Shown here piece after piece: positions 16,711 to 26,388 of a stretch of 64,000 nt of DNA. This DNA is from Alcaligenaceae bacterium (lineage in GTDB: Bacteria; Pseudomonadota; Gammaproteobacteria; Burkholderiales; Burkholderiaceae_B). The notes below the pieces were generated by a model, which was given only the letters and a program-made list of their open reading frames with translations, had not been told where the DNA came from and did not search any database. A program made the translations under genes and the position numbers. Where the stretch lies: contig CANCRX010000008.1 of NCBI GenBank assembly GCA_947380655.1, forward strand, positions 6,672 through 70,671, read 5' to 3'. Positions within the stretch are counted from its first letter, which is position 1. Every line of letters starts with the position of its first letter.

Positions 16711-17556
16711 CTAACGCTCGCTCAGCCGTCTCAAGCGCTCCTCTTCCTCACGTCGGGAGGCCTCGATTTCACCCATCAAATCATCCATATCGACCGGCGT
16801 GGTGTCGGCCTCGACGTGACCAGTAAGCTCTGTTTCCGGGGTCAGCTCACCCGACTCATACAACTGCCAGATTTCCTTGCCATATTCAGTGGTGAGCAAC
16901 TCGGGAGCGAACTGACCAAAATAGGTTGCCAGATTGCGTACATCGCGATAAAGCATGGCAGCGGCTTCGTTATTACCCGCAGCGTCGACGGCCTGAGGCA
17001 AATCAATAATGACGGGGCCCTGGGTGCCAAGCAAAATATTAAATTCGGACAAGTCGCCGTGCACAATCCCTGCGCACAGCATGCGCACGACTTGGTTGAG
17101 CAAAAAGGCGTGATATTGGATCGCTAACGCGTGCGTCAGCTCGACGTCATTGAGCCTGGGAGCCACATCGCCCTCGGCATCGGCCACGAGCTCCATCAAC
17201 AGTACCCCATCAGTACAAATATAGGGCTGGGGCACGCGTACACCGGCATTGGCTAATTTGAAGAGTGCATCGACCTCGGCATTTTGCCAAAGCTCTTCCT
17301 GCATCTGACGCCCGTAACGCGTGCCTTTTTCCATCGCACGGGCCTGACGGCTGTTTTTGACCTTGCGGCCCTCTGTATAGGAGACGGCTTGTTTAAAACT
17401 GCGTTGCTTGGCGTCTTTATAGACTTTTGCACAACGCGTCTCAGCACCACAACGCACCACATACACGGTCGCCTCTTTACCACTCATCAGCTGACTGAGT
17501 ACCTCATCTACCAGACCTTCTTCAACCAGCGGCTCAAGCCGTTTGGGCACTTTCAT
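16711..17556 (-). CDS. RIO1-like serine protein kinase, PA4780 family
   Basis: A 281-residue RIO-type kinase. It shows the nucleotide loop SGKEATVYVV (about residues 25-34), the lysine in CAKVYKD, the catalytic loop HGDLSEFNILL, and the metal-binding Asp in IIDLPQAVD, which replaces DFG as in RIO kinases. The C-terminal tail is highly acidic and ends in a charged helix (SRREEEERLRRLSER). Bacterial members are soluble; their targets are not established. All catalytic residues appear intact. Confidence 0.9.
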   Translation of the reverse strand: MKVPKRLEPLVEEGLVDEVLSQLMSGKEATVYVVRCGAETRCAKVYKDAKQRSFKQAVSYTEGRKVKNSRQARAMEKGTRYGRQMQEELWQNAEVDALFKLANAGVRVPQPYICTDGVLLMELVADAEGDVAPRLNDVELTHALAIQYHAFLLNQVVRMLCAGIVHGDLSEFNILLGTQGPVIIDLPQAVDAAGNNEAAAMLYRDVRNLATYFGQFAPELLTTEYGKEIWQLYESGELTPETELTGHVEADTTPVDMDDLMGEIEASRREEEERLRRLSER

Positions 17557-17611
17557 TCAATCTCCTGCAGCAGGACTAGGCAACACTGTACAGGTTTGTA
17601 CAGGGTATAGC

Positions 17612-17884
17612 TTAACCGCGATGATGCTCGCGATGCTCGTGACGCCGACCTGGATCCGAGCGATAACTGGGGGCAGGACGGTAATAAGGTGCTGGTCGAT
17701 AGTATGGCACGGGCCTGTAACCGTAAGAGGCTCCAACAACAACCGGCGCAACATAACCCGAGCTATAGGCCGCATAGGGTGCGGGATAAGCTGAGTAGGA
17801 ATACCCAACAGGCTGATAAGAGTATCCCACACAACCCGTCAGCGTCACAATCAGACTGATCAGGGCAGCACGAACGGTAAGCAT
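17612..17884 (-). CDS. Small tyrosine/proline-rich lipoprotein
   Basis: About 90 residues from the ATG at 17884, which has GGAGA at the right distance; two upstream ATGs are less likely. An N-terminal hydrophobic segment ends in the lipobox LTGC, so it is a lipoprotein. The mature part is low-complexity, with repeats of PVPYYRPAPYYRPAP type and an Arg/His-rich end. A surface or cell-wall-associated role is plausible but unproven. Confidence 0.75.
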   Translation of the reverse strand: MLTVRAALISLIVTLTGCVGYSYQPVGYSYSAYPAPYAAYSSGYVAPVVVGASYGYRPVPYYRPAPYYRPAPSYRSDPGRRHEHREHHRG

Positions 17885-17997
17885 AATCATTCTCCATTGT
17901 TGTTGTGAATGATTCATACATTACGCTTTGCCCTTCTCACTGAATAGCGCTCAGCTGCGCCCAATAGTTACGATGCGTTTCAACGCCTTTCAGCTGA

Positions 17998-19398
17998 TTA
18001 GAACTGCCCGCCCTGACGTACTTTTTCAACGAGCAGGTCTGGCGCAGAAAATTGTTCACCATACTGACGCGCTAGCTCTAGAGACCGATCAACGGCCTGT
18101 GACAAACCGTACTGATTGAGAAACTGAAACACGCCCCCCGTCCAACGCGGAAAACCAAGCTCCATGACCGAACCAACATTGCCAAGACTGACGGCTGCTA
18201 TCGCCTCCTGCTGAAAAAGCCGTACAGACTCCAGCGCCATACAAAAAAGCAGTCTGTCTTTGACTTCCTGTTCTGCGCATTGAGCTTGCGTCTGAGGAAA
18301 CGCTCTGATTAAAGACGCTTGATCGAGCCCCGCCAAAGGTCCTGCCAAAAATCCAGCCGCCAGCGCCCCGGACTCGATCGTAGCGGGATCTTGCCCCGCA
18401 TCGAGCATGGCAAGCCCCTCTTGCACAAAGGCGTCATACACACGTTCATTAAAGTCTTTAGGAGAAATTGGTTTTGGCAGTGCTCCCCCAGCCCGCAAGC
18501 TATTGAGTTGAAACCAAAACGTACCCATCAGATTTTTTGCAACAGAACCTGTCACCAGTCCGATGAACGCCTGGGTCTCAATCAAATCAGCCTGATCAAA
18601 GCTTAGCTTCATGCCCTCGATTGAGCACGACAATATGGCTTCGGGAGCGGGGTAACAGCCATTTGTTCTGGCTATCAACTGATCCATTGCTGTCGCGATC
18701 CAGCGATCAAGCTCAAAGTCACCCGGACGTCCTCCCGGCACGTTGTAATCAGGCTGATCCCAGGGCTGCAACGCATGTGGCCGGGAAAGTATCCATTCGC
18801 GGGCAGCATTGAGCAACTCGACCTGATCATTGACGAGGGCATGCACCAGGCCTTGTTCGTAAGCATGCGCAGGGTTGAACAGTTTGCCCTCCTGCAAAAA
18901 GGTCTGACTGTTGATCAAACCCAGCAGCCTATTCATCCTAACCACACCACCCAGACCAGGCAATAAACCGAGCGAAGCTTCAGGTAAGCCTAATTGCGTC
19001 TTCGCCTCATTGATACAAATACGATAGTGACAGGCCAAGGCAAGCTCAAAGCCACCTCCCACCGCAGAGCCATTGATGGCAGCCACAACCGGCTTACCAA
19101 GTGTCTCAAGTTGTCTGAAGGCGCGTTTGACGGTGCTGATCTGATCAAACAGCTGGTCTGCGTCCTCTGCTTTAAGCTGATAAAGATAGTTGAGATCTCC
19201 ACCAGCAAAAAAAGTACTTTTTGCCGAAGCAAAAATCACACCTGCAATAGAGTCCTTTTCCTTAACCACTCGCTCGATTGTCTCGATCAGACAATCGCGC
19301 ATCTCATCGTTCAAGGTATTGACACGCTGCCCCTCAGAATTGAACGTCAGCGTGACAATATCGTCCGAATCTTTGGCATAAAGAATTGGGGCAGTCAT
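17998..19398 (-). CDS. FadB/FadJ-like enoyl-CoA hydratase lacking the NAD-binding domain
   Basis: A 466-residue protein. Residues 1-200 are a crotonase domain with both catalytic glutamates (E118 in GGGFELALACHYRI, E140 in LPEASLGLLPG). Residues about 255-310 are the linker helix region of FadB-type enzymes. Residues 316-365 and 380-466 match the two C-terminal repeats of 3-hydroxyacyl-CoA dehydrogenase (FVQEGLAMLDAG; PRWTGGVFQFL). The Rossmann domain of about 180 residues that should sit between them is absent, cleanly and in frame. Hydratase activity is expected; dehydrogenase activity is not. The start overlaps the amidase stop by four bases. Confidence 0.85.
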   Translation of the reverse strand: MTAPILYAKDSDDIVTLTFNSEGQRVNTLNDEMRDCLIETIERVVKEKDSIAGVIFASAKSTFFAGGDLNYLYQLKAEDADQLFDQISTVKRAFRQLETLGKPVVAAINGSAVGGGFELALACHYRICINEAKTQLGLPEASLGLLPGLGGVVRMNRLLGLINSQTFLQEGKLFNPAHAYEQGLVHALVNDQVELLNAAREWILSRPHALQPWDQPDYNVPGGRPGDFELDRWIATAMDQLIARTNGCYPAPEAILSCSIEGMKLSFDQADLIETQAFIGLVTGSVAKNLMGTFWFQLNSLRAGGALPKPISPKDFNERVYDAFVQEGLAMLDAGQDPATIESGALAAGFLAGPLAGLDQASLIRAFPQTQAQCAEQEVKDRLLFCMALESVRLFQQEAIAAVSLGNVGSVMELGFPRWTGGVFQFLNQYGLSQAVDRSLELARQYGEQFSAPDLLVEKVRQGGQF

Positions 19399-20738
19399 TG
19401 CAATGCGGACTCAACCGCCAAGGCGACAGCCGCCAATCGCGCATCATCACCATTTACGGACGAAACCATTAGCCCTACCGGCAACTCTCCGGCACGCTGA
19501 CATGGCAGACTAAAGGAACAGCCATCAAGCATATTGATCGTAAAGGTATTGCGCAGCAGCAGGCCATTAGCCTTGAAGAAGGCCTCATCCGAGGCCAGTA
19601 GCTCAGCAATCACGGGAGCTACCACAGGGATGGTCGGACACAGGATCGCATCGAAGCCCTCGACTACAGTCTCCACGCGTGAAATCCATGCGCGACGCGC
19701 ATCGAGCAAATTAATGTACTGCTGGGCGGTGATCGTCGCGCCCAGCATCATGCGCTGCGCAACCCGATGATCAAACTGATCCTGGCCGCGGGCCAGGCGT
19801 GCGTGGTGTTCCGCATAGCCTTCGATAGGCGAAAGCCCACCTGGGGTATTGATTTTGGGAATTTCAGCCAGCTCAGACAAGGCAATCTCAACAATCTGAG
19901 CGCCGGCAGCAGACAGCGTGGAGAGCGTGCGTGCAAAGACGCCGGACACATGTGCATCCATGCCATCCAGCACAACTGTTTGGGGCACAGCAAAACGCAT
20001 CCCAGCCAAAGGACGACGGCGCACAGGCAACATTGCTCCAGACAAGACCGCATCGACCGTAATGCAATCCTGCACGCTACGGGTCATGGCGCAGACCGTA
20101 TCCAGTGTGCGGGACAACTCAAGTGCTCCCGTCAATGGCACGCGATTCTGTGTGCTTTTAAAACCAACAATACCGCAGACTGCTGCGGGGATTCTAATTG
20201 AACCGCCTGTATCCGAACCCAAGCCAGCAACAGCTAGTCCCAAAGCAACAGAGACTGCTGCACCAGAAGAGGAACCACCAGGAATCCGCTCAACCAGCGG
20301 GTCAGTCGGATTCACAGGCGTGCCATAGTGTGGATTGATACCGATTCCCGAAAAGGCGAATTCAGTCATATTGGTCTTACCGATAATCGCAGCGCCCGAG
20401 GCACGAATCCTTGACACGACCGTTGCATCCTCTGTCTGCACAGGCTCACCCTTGCAAACGATCGAACCCGACATTGTGGTTTCACCTGCTACGCCATAGA
20501 GATCTTTAATCGTAAAAGGCAACCCGGCTAGTGCGGGCTGAACAATACCCGCAGCTTGCGCCGCATCCGCAGCACGCGCAGCAGCAAGCGCAGCATCAGG
20601 GTAGAGCTTGGTAAAAACACTTTGTGCAGCTTTACTTGCAGCACCCTCCAGCGCCTCAGTCACAAGCGCTTCGCGGGTCGTCTCTCCAAGAGCAAGACGC
20701 TGATTGAGCTGATCGATAGTTTGTGTGATGTGTGCCAT
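19395..20738 (-). CDS. Amidase (amidase signature family)
   Basis: A 447-residue amidase-signature hydrolase. The Ser-cisSer-Lys triad is visible: Lys in TIKDLYGV, the central Ser in GGSSSGAAVSVA, and the nucleophile in GSDTGGSIRIPAAVCG. These enzymes hydrolyse carboxamides; this one is short, like stand-alone amidases and not GatA, and no gatB/gatC is near. It lies in a catabolic operon between DUF2848 and the crotonase gene, with a four-base overlap to the latter. Substrate unknown. Confidence 0.88.
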   Translation of the reverse strand: MAHITQTIDQLNQRLALGETTREALVTEALEGAASKAAQSVFTKLYPDAALAAARAADAAQAAGIVQPALAGLPFTIKDLYGVAGETTMSGSIVCKGEPVQTEDATVVSRIRASGAAIIGKTNMTEFAFSGIGINPHYGTPVNPTDPLVERIPGGSSSGAAVSVALGLAVAGLGSDTGGSIRIPAAVCGIVGFKSTQNRVPLTGALELSRTLDTVCAMTRSVQDCITVDAVLSGAMLPVRRRPLAGMRFAVPQTVVLDGMDAHVSGVFARTLSTLSAAGAQIVEIALSELAEIPKINTPGGLSPIEGYAEHHARLARGQDQFDHRVAQRMMLGATITAQQYINLLDARRAWISRVETVVEGFDAILCPTIPVVAPVIAELLASDEAFFKANGLLLRNTFTINMLDGCSFSLPCQRAGELPVGLMVSSVNGDDARLAAVALAVESALQ

Positions 20739-20757
20739 GTTTGTTTTCGAATAATTT

Positions 20758-20802
20758 AATAAGTGAATAAGTAAATAAGTGAAGAGCCGCTTATCGCGGC
20801 TC
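20758..20802. repeat. Tandem octamers next to an intercistronic hairpin
   Basis: Three head-to-tail copies of AATAAGTR (20758-20781) are followed by the perfect inverted repeat GAGCCGC-N5-GCGGCTC (20784-20802). On the coding strand of the operon the hairpin comes first, after the DUF2848 stop, and then the AT-rich octamers, 20 bases upstream of the amidase start. It may attenuate or stabilise the downstream message. Confidence 0.5.
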
Positions 20803-20825
20803 CTTTGGATTGAATTGCGTCGCGA

Positions 20826-21545
20826 TCAAGCAATGACAGGCAACATATCCACCGCATAGCGATGAATAATGCTGCGCTTGGTGCGTGGATCGCGAATTTC
20901 GAGCTCCATCTGCGCAGCAGGTCTGATCCCTTCGCCCGCAGCGTTTTTAATGGCTGTCAGTGTGCCGCAGGAAACAAAACTGCCCGCATCGACCGACTCA
21001 CCAGGATAGCAACCATCACGCAGAGACACTAACGGCCGTATCGAGGCAAACGTACCCTTTTGATAGTCCACCCACTTGCCATGTTCAAAGATGCGGGAAT
21101 GCAACTCCAGTTCATCTTGATAGCCAGCGACATCTGACCAGCGCCAGGCTGCCTTGGCAATCGGTTTAGGACACATCTGTTTAGAAACGGCTACTGAATA
21201 GGTTTCCACTTTGCGATCGGTGTGATCGGATCCTACTGTCAGCCACCACTCGCCCGAGGCGTAAAACAACACGGGCTCAGCTTCGCCCGAACTCTCAAAA
21301 CCAATCACCTCAATCGTGTCAGCCTGAGTCAGCAGGGTCGCGCTCCCTCGGTAATAGAGGGGTACTGTCGAGGGTGCAGGTACACCGAGTAACTCTAGCT
21401 CATGAATATGATGTTGAATCGCATCCGCGTCGCGCCCCGTCCAGCCTGCGATGACAAAATGCGTGGGCGCAACAGCCTGCAAAGAGGACTGGATGGTACC
21501 GTCTGACGCGGTAGATTCACAGGAAAAATAAAGATGAGGTGTCAT
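20826..21545 (-). CDS. DUF2848 family protein
   Basis: A 239-residue protein matching DUF2848: TVGSDHTDRKVE in the middle, WRWSDVAGYQDELEL, and the C-terminal YPGESVDAGSFVSCGT, which recalls the fumarylacetoacetate hydrolase fold. Enzymatic role is not known; a hydrolase or lyase acting on a small acid is an inference from fold resemblance and from its place between a TRAP transporter and an amidase. No signal peptide. Confidence 0.8.
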   Translation of the reverse strand: MTPHLYFSCESTASDGTIQSSLQAVAPTHFVIAGWTGRDADAIQHHIHELELLGVPAPSTVPLYYRGSATLLTQADTIEVIGFESSGEAEPVLFYASGEWWLTVGSDHTDRKVETYSVAVSKQMCPKPIAKAAWRWSDVAGYQDELELHSRIFEHGKWVDYQKGTFASIRPLVSLRDGCYPGESVDAGSFVSCGTLTAIKNAAGEGIRPAAQMELEIRDPRTKRSIIHRYAVDMLPVIA

Positions 21546-21585
21546 GAAATCAACCAGAATATAAATTCAACAAATGGGATAAAAA

Positions 21586-22986
21586 TCAAGAAAGCACTGC
21601 AGGCAACCATAATGCGATCGAAGGGAACATCATCAGAATAATGATCGCCAGCATGTAGACAAACATAAACGGCATGACACCAGTGAACACATCCGTGATG
21701 GGCCCAGGCTGTCGTCTCATGCCTTGCAAGACATACAGTACGGTTCCGTCTGGCGGACTGATCATGGCGATTTCAACCAGCATGGTAATCACCACACCAA
21801 ACCAGATCGGGTCATAGCCGAGCGCTTTGACCACAGGGAACAGCAATGGAATGGTGCAAATCACCATCGACATGCCTTCCATGAACGTGCCTAAAGCAAG
21901 ATAAAACCCGATGATAACCAGCATGATGGCCCAACCCGGCAGAGGCAAACCTGTCAGAAATTTGGCGAGCATCTGGGGCACACCCAGCGAGGACAAGATG
22001 TAATTCAATACATACGCACCAAACAGGATCAGCGCGATCATCGATGTTGTTCGTGCCGTTGCATGCATCGACTCAGCCAACATTTTCCAGTTGAGCTTGC
22101 GATCAATCAGCGAGAGAATCAGGCTGCCTGCTACACCCAGTGCAGCAGACTCTGTTGGGGTCGCAACCCCAGCGTAAATCGTGCCTAGCACCAAACCGAT
22201 CAGCAGCGCCGTTGGCAACAGATCGGAAAGACTCGCGAGCCGGTGCCTCCATGTAACCTGCCCAGCCGTTCCATCGCCATGGAGTTTGAGCTTATAGCTG
22301 TAATACAGGATGACCAAAATGAATAGCAGTACAACCAGAATACTCGGCCCGATCGCAGCGATGTACAACGCACCCACTGAGGTCTCTGTGATGAGGCCAT
22401 AAATAATGAACGTAATACCCGGGGGAATCAAATTACCTAACGCTCCACCCGCTGCCAGGGAACCCAGCACCAGCTTAGGTGGATATTTACTTTTTTCAAA
22501 ATACGGGAGTGCCACAGACCCCATGGTCGCGGCGGTGGCCACACTCGAACCCGCCACCGCTGAGAATACGCCACAGGCCAGAATATTGGTATGAAGCAAG
22601 CCACCGGGCAGCCTTCCCATCCAGACATTTAAGCCACGATAGAGTCGCTCTGAAAGACCGGCGCGCAACATGATCTCGCCCATCAATAAAAATAACGGAA
22701 CCGATACCAGTACAAAATTGGTCGAAGGTCCCCAGATCATTTCCCCAATGAAATTCCAGAAGGGACGATCAGACAAACCAAATCCGGCGAGTAAAGCCAG
22801 CGAGGAGAGCGCCGCCCCCACATAAATACCACCGGCAAAAAAACCTGCAAAAGCAACCAGCACCGCGGCAAGCGCCCACCAGGGCACAGAAGAAGCAGTG
22901 ACTGCCGCCGCACCGCCTGCACCACCAAACAATGTCGCCGCACCAATCACTACCGCCATCACAACAATAAAGATGATGGCAATCAT
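21586..22986 (-). CDS. dctM: TRAP transporter large permease
   Basis: A 466-residue inner-membrane protein with about twelve hydrophobic segments, the DctM fold that forms the sodium-driven transport core of TRAP systems. Typical landmarks are FLLMGEIMLRAGLSERLYRGLN, the AAGGALGNLIPPGITFIIYG segment, and VATPTESAALG. Its start overlaps the small-permease stop by four bases, as usual. It transports the acid captured by the DctP receptor encoded upstream. Confidence 0.95.
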   Translation of the reverse strand: MIAIIFIVVMAVVIGAATLFGGAGGAAAVTASSVPWWALAAVLVAFAGFFAGGIYVGAALSSLALLAGFGLSDRPFWNFIGEMIWGPSTNFVLVSVPLFLLMGEIMLRAGLSERLYRGLNVWMGRLPGGLLHTNILACGVFSAVAGSSVATAATMGSVALPYFEKSKYPPKLVLGSLAAGGALGNLIPPGITFIIYGLITETSVGALYIAAIGPSILVVLLFILVILYYSYKLKLHGDGTAGQVTWRHRLASLSDLLPTALLIGLVLGTIYAGVATPTESAALGVAGSLILSLIDRKLNWKMLAESMHATARTTSMIALILFGAYVLNYILSSLGVPQMLAKFLTGLPLPGWAIMLVIIGFYLALGTFMEGMSMVICTIPLLFPVVKALGYDPIWFGVVITMLVEIAMISPPDGTVLYVLQGMRRQPGPITDVFTGVMPFMFVYMLAIIILMMFPSIALWLPAVLS

Positions 22987-23594
22987 TTATGCACTCCATC
23001 GGTCGCCACAGGGATATGCATCGCCGTTTGCGCTTCGGCTACTGCCTCGAGCGTTTCAGCAGCCTCATCCTCATAGGTACGCGCCATGAGTGCGCGATCC
23101 ATTGCATCGAGCTGACCGGTTGCGAGTTGTTTGACTGCCCGCAGGGCGAGCGCAACCGCGGCGAGCAGTAGTAGAACAAACCCTGCAGCCCATAACCCCT
23201 GGGGAATCACTAACGGGGTGCGTAAAGTCGTCAAATCCGTCGCGTTAAAGGCGAACGAATCATTGGCCAGGCTATACGAGCCCCAGACATAAAAACCAGT
23301 CGAAACAATCAAAGCAATCAGGGACAGCATATGCAACCAGACACGGATGCGCAGGGGCATTTTTTGCACCAGCACATCAATCCGCACATGTCCTCTTTCA
23401 AACAAAGTACCTGCGAGCCCCCAGCTCATGCCAACGGCCATCAGGTAACCCGTCAATTCAATCGTGGCCTCTGAAGAAAAGCCAAGCAACTGGCGAGCAC
23501 CGATATCGAAACAGATCAGTACAGTGATAATCAGATAACAAAATCCCGCAACAAACATCGCGCGCTGACTGATCCATTCCAGACATCGGTACAT
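22983..23594 (-). CDS. dctQ: TRAP transporter small permease
   Basis: A 203-residue protein with four predicted transmembrane segments and the DctQ pattern (ARQLLGFSSEATIELTGYLM, then GHVRIDVL). It pairs with the large permease. The cytoplasmic C-terminal tail of about 45 acidic residues (after LATGQLDAMDRAL) is longer than in typical DctQ proteins. It begins two bases after the receptor gene stop. Confidence 0.92.
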   Translation of the reverse strand: MYRCLEWISQRAMFVAGFCYLIITVLICFDIGARQLLGFSSEATIELTGYLMAVGMSWGLAGTLFERGHVRIDVLVQKMPLRIRVWLHMLSLIALIVSTGFYVWGSYSLANDSFAFNATDLTTLRTPLVIPQGLWAAGFVLLLLAAVALALRAVKQLATGQLDAMDRALMARTYEDEAAETLEAVAEAQTAMHIPVATDGVHK

Positions 23595-23596
23595 GC

Positions 23597-24676
23597 TTAT
23601 TTGCCTGCTGTGTATTGAATGCCTGTGATCGGAGCGATCACTTCGTTATAGACCACACCACAACGGTCGCCACAACGCTTGACCCATGAAGGCAAAACAG
23701 TATCAGCCAGATCTTTTTTCACAAGCTCCGCCTCACCGGCTTTTGCTTTGACTTCGACCATAGGCTTTTTCACCAGCGTTGCGAGCTTGCAGCCTTCAGC
23801 ACGACCAACGTTACAGGCGATCCCATCGTCCGTTGCATCCAGACCAAGTTTCCACTGCGCATCCTGAATCGCAGCAAAGGTCTTTTCAAACTCACCACGG
23901 ACCGTAGGATCAAGTTTGTTCCACCACGCGAGGTTTACAAAATAACCTGCTGTAGACCATGACAAAGACATTGTGTACAAGTGAGTGGTGACTTCAGGCC
24001 ATTTCACGCTATTGCCAGAACCTGAACCCGTAATGCCGCAATCAACCGTGCCACGCTCAAGTGCCGTATACACCTCACCAAAAGCCAGTGATACGGGTTG
24101 GCCACCTAAGGCCTTGACCAAATCCGCGGCTGAGGGGCCGTTGGTGCGTACTTTCAGGCCTTTCAGATCTGCCAGCGACGCAATCGGCTTGCGGCAAAAC
24201 AACATCTGACCTGAAAAAGGATAGGTGGCGACAAGTTTGATGCCGAGTTTCTCGAGCTCTTTATTGGCGACAGGCACCATAGCATCCGCTACACGACGCG
24301 CCTGTTTGATATCGGGGTTCATACCTGCCAGATCCAAGCCATCAAGCATCGGCACATCACCTGAAACCGTCGTCAAGGGTGCTGCAGCGATATCGACTTG
24401 ACCCGATCTCACCAATCGCAGTACCTCGGGTCCGTTAACGTTACGTTCCGGCCAGGCCGCAAGCGTCACCTCTACACGACCGTTTGTGGCTTTAGCCATC
24501 CCGTCACGCAACAGGGGCTGATCCACGGTGGTGTATTGCGGCATGTTAGCCGTCACCTGAGTAATCGCCTGGACAGCGACCTTAGGTCCGGCTGCGGCGG
24601 TTTGCGCAGATGCGTTTGAAACGGACAACACTGTCAGCATTGCTGCAAACAGGACCGATGCTTTGAATGATTTCAT
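23597..24676 (-). CDS. dctP: TRAP transporter substrate-binding protein
   Basis: Periplasmic receptor of about 359 residues from the ATG with GGAG in front. The signal peptide ends NASAQ. The binding arginine region of TRAP receptors is seen in LKGLKVRTNGPSAADLVKALGG, and EVYTALERGTVDCG is another family landmark. Several cysteines in the C-terminal half (CNVGRAEGC, CGDRCG) suggest disulfides. Ligand is probably an organic acid related to the amidase and DUF1445 enzymes of the same operon. Confidence 0.9.
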   Translation of the reverse strand: MKSFKASVLFAAMLTVLSVSNASAQTAAAGPKVAVQAITQVTANMPQYTTVDQPLLRDGMAKATNGRVEVTLAAWPERNVNGPEVLRLVRSGQVDIAAAPLTTVSGDVPMLDGLDLAGMNPDIKQARRVADAMVPVANKELEKLGIKLVATYPFSGQMLFCRKPIASLADLKGLKVRTNGPSAADLVKALGGQPVSLAFGEVYTALERGTVDCGITGSGSGNSVKWPEVTTHLYTMSLSWSTAGYFVNLAWWNKLDPTVRGEFEKTFAAIQDAQWKLGLDATDDGIACNVGRAEGCKLATLVKKPMVEVKAKAGEAELVKKDLADTVLPSWVKRCGDRCGVVYNEVIAPITGIQYTAGK

Positions 24677-24714
24677 GCACAAACTCCTCGATAATTTTGA
24701 AACAGTTAAAAAAA

Positions 24715-25536
24715 TCAGAAACTCGCTAAACGATGATTCAGTAAATCCGTAATCAGCATTGCACCCGGCGAGTGGGTAATACAAAAAGGTGGACGCGCGG
24801 CCATCGCAACCGACTGCGGCGTCACCCCACAAGCCCAGAAAACCGGCAACTCATCGTCTTTCACTTCGACGGGATCACCAAAATCTGGCTTATAAATATC
24901 CTCGATCCCAATCATATGTGGCAGTCCAATATGAACCGGCGCGCCATGGACCCTGGGGAAACGAGAGGTCACCTGCACGGCCCTGACGACGTCAGCGGGC
25001 TTCATAGGACGCATCGAAACCACCATCGGTCCATGGAATACGCCCGCAGGTTCAGTCTGAATATTGGTCCGGTACATCGGGACATTACTGCCGCAGTTGA
25101 TGTGACGCATAGGAATACCCGCCTCAATCAATGCCTGCTCAAAGGAAAATGAGCAACCCAGCAGAAAACTGACCAGGTCATCGCGCCAGACGCTGTTGAT
25201 GTCATACGGCTCATCGATCAACACACCCTCTTTCCAGACACGATAGCGCGGGATGTCGGTACGGATATCGAGATCCTCACCCAGCGCAGGGATCATCGGC
25301 TCCCCTGGCTCGGAGACGGCCAGTACCGGACACGGTTGTGGATTGCGCTGGCAAAACAGCAAAAAATCGTTCGCCAGATTCTTAGGCAGAATCATCAGAT
25401 TGCCCTGAACATAACCAGGAGCCATACCCGCTGTATTACCCTGCCATTGCTGGGCACGGATTCGCAAACGCGCTTCATAGGCTGGGTTGACAGTCGTGTT
25501 CAGCAAGGCCGCGCAAGAGGCACTAACGTCATTCAT
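24715..25536 (-). CDS. DUF1445 family protein (putative hydro-lyase / D-glutamate cyclase-like)
   Basis: A 273-residue protein of the UPF0317/DUF1445 family, with the conserved [11 protein letters not shown], the [10 protein letters not shown] segment, VSMRPM and WACGVTPQ. Bacterial members are annotated as putative hydro-lyases; the related domain in the human enzyme DGLUCY cyclises D-glutamate to 5-oxo-D-proline. The ATG at 25536 has AGGAC in front; 22 codons upstream are open but have no ribosome site. It is the first gene of the TRAP operon. The actual reaction here is not known. Confidence 0.85.
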   Translation of the reverse strand: MNDVSASCAALLNTTVNPAYEARLRIRAQQWQGNTAGMAPGYVQGNLMILPKNLANDFLLFCQRNPQPCPVLAVSEPGEPMIPALGEDLDIRTDIPRYRVWKEGVLIDEPYDINSVWRDDLVSFLLGCSFSFEQALIEAGIPMRHINCGSNVPMYRTNIQTEPAGVFHGPMVVSMRPMKPADVVRAVQVTSRFPRVHGAPVHIGLPHMIGIEDIYKPDFGDPVEVKDDELPVFWACGVTPQSVAMAARPPFCITHSPGAMLITDLLNHRLASF

Positions 25537-25606
25537 TGGAGTGTCCTGAAGATAATCACTATCCCTAAGTGTCACGCAGCATCGTCCACGGGTCAAGACC
25601 AATGTC

Positions 25607-26257
25607 TTAATCGGACCATGATTTCCTCGACTTTGTCACCAAAAATGCGGGCATTTGCCAATTCCAGTGAATAGCGGCTGCCCGCATGGCAAAACTGAAA
25701 ACCGTACAGGAAAGCAGCACGCGGCCTTTGTGTTCAGGAAAGAAAAGCATCAGCCACATCATGAGCACACAACCCAGTGCCACAGGAATAGCATAGACCT
25801 CTGTGGACATGATGAGGGTTTTGCGTCCCACAATCACATCACGGATGATCCCCCCGCCAATCGCGGTGATTACTCCGAGAATGATCGGACCCAACGGCCA
25901 GGCGAAATCAATTTCCCAGGTTTTAAGCGCACCGTTCATGCCAAAAAGCGCCGCACCCAGACCATCGATATAAATCATGAGAGTAAAAATCTGAGGTTGG
26001 GTAAAAAATTTGCGCGCGACAAAAGCCAAAATACTGGAAACCACAGCCACACGCACAAACACCAGATCCGAAGCCCAAAAAATCGGCACGTCCAAAATAA
26101 TATCTCTTACCGTACCGCCACCCACGGCAGTAATCACGCCAAGAACAATGACCCCGAAAATATCCACACCGCGATCCGCAATGGCCAGCACGGCCGTCAC
26201 AGCAAAAGCAACCGTTCCGGCAATCGCTAACCAGAAATTAAGCGCATCAAGCGTCAT
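25607..26257 (-). CDS. Trimeric intracellular cation channel family protein
   Basis: A 216-residue inner-membrane protein of the bacterial TRIC/UPF0126 family with seven hydrophobic segments in two homologous halves. Each half carries the signature GGG-x2-RD ([10 protein letters not shown] and [10 protein letters not shown]). Members form trimers and conduct K+. It is on the same strand as the TRAP operon, 70 bases upstream, but is unlikely to share its function. Confidence 0.9.
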   Translation of the reverse strand: MTLDALNFWLAIAGTVAFAVTAVLAIADRGVDIFGVIVLGVITAVGGGTVRDIILDVPIFWASDLVFVRVAVVSSILAFVARKFFTQPQIFTLMIYIDGLGAALFGMNGALKTWEIDFAWPLGPIILGVITAIGGGIIRDVIVGRKTLIMSTEVYAIPVALGCVLMMWLMLFFPEHKGRVLLSCTVFSFAMRAAAIHWNWQMPAFLVTKSRKSWSD

Positions 26258-26388
26258 GTTGGATAACCTATTGATAAGAGAGTCTTGCGGGTATTATCTG
26301 ACATGAATCGCCCGCTGAACCCGCATTTAGATAAAAATCAGTTCACGAGACAAAAAATCAACGCCCCACTCCAACAGGATAAGCATTC

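Noticed and set aside
20826..21169. Plus-strand open frame opposite DUF2848
   Set aside because: Antisense shadow with no ribosome site or family match.
25655..26230. 191-codon open frame opposite the TRIC channel gene
   Set aside because: Composition is His/Asn/Thr-rich, as expected from reverse reading of membrane-protein codons.
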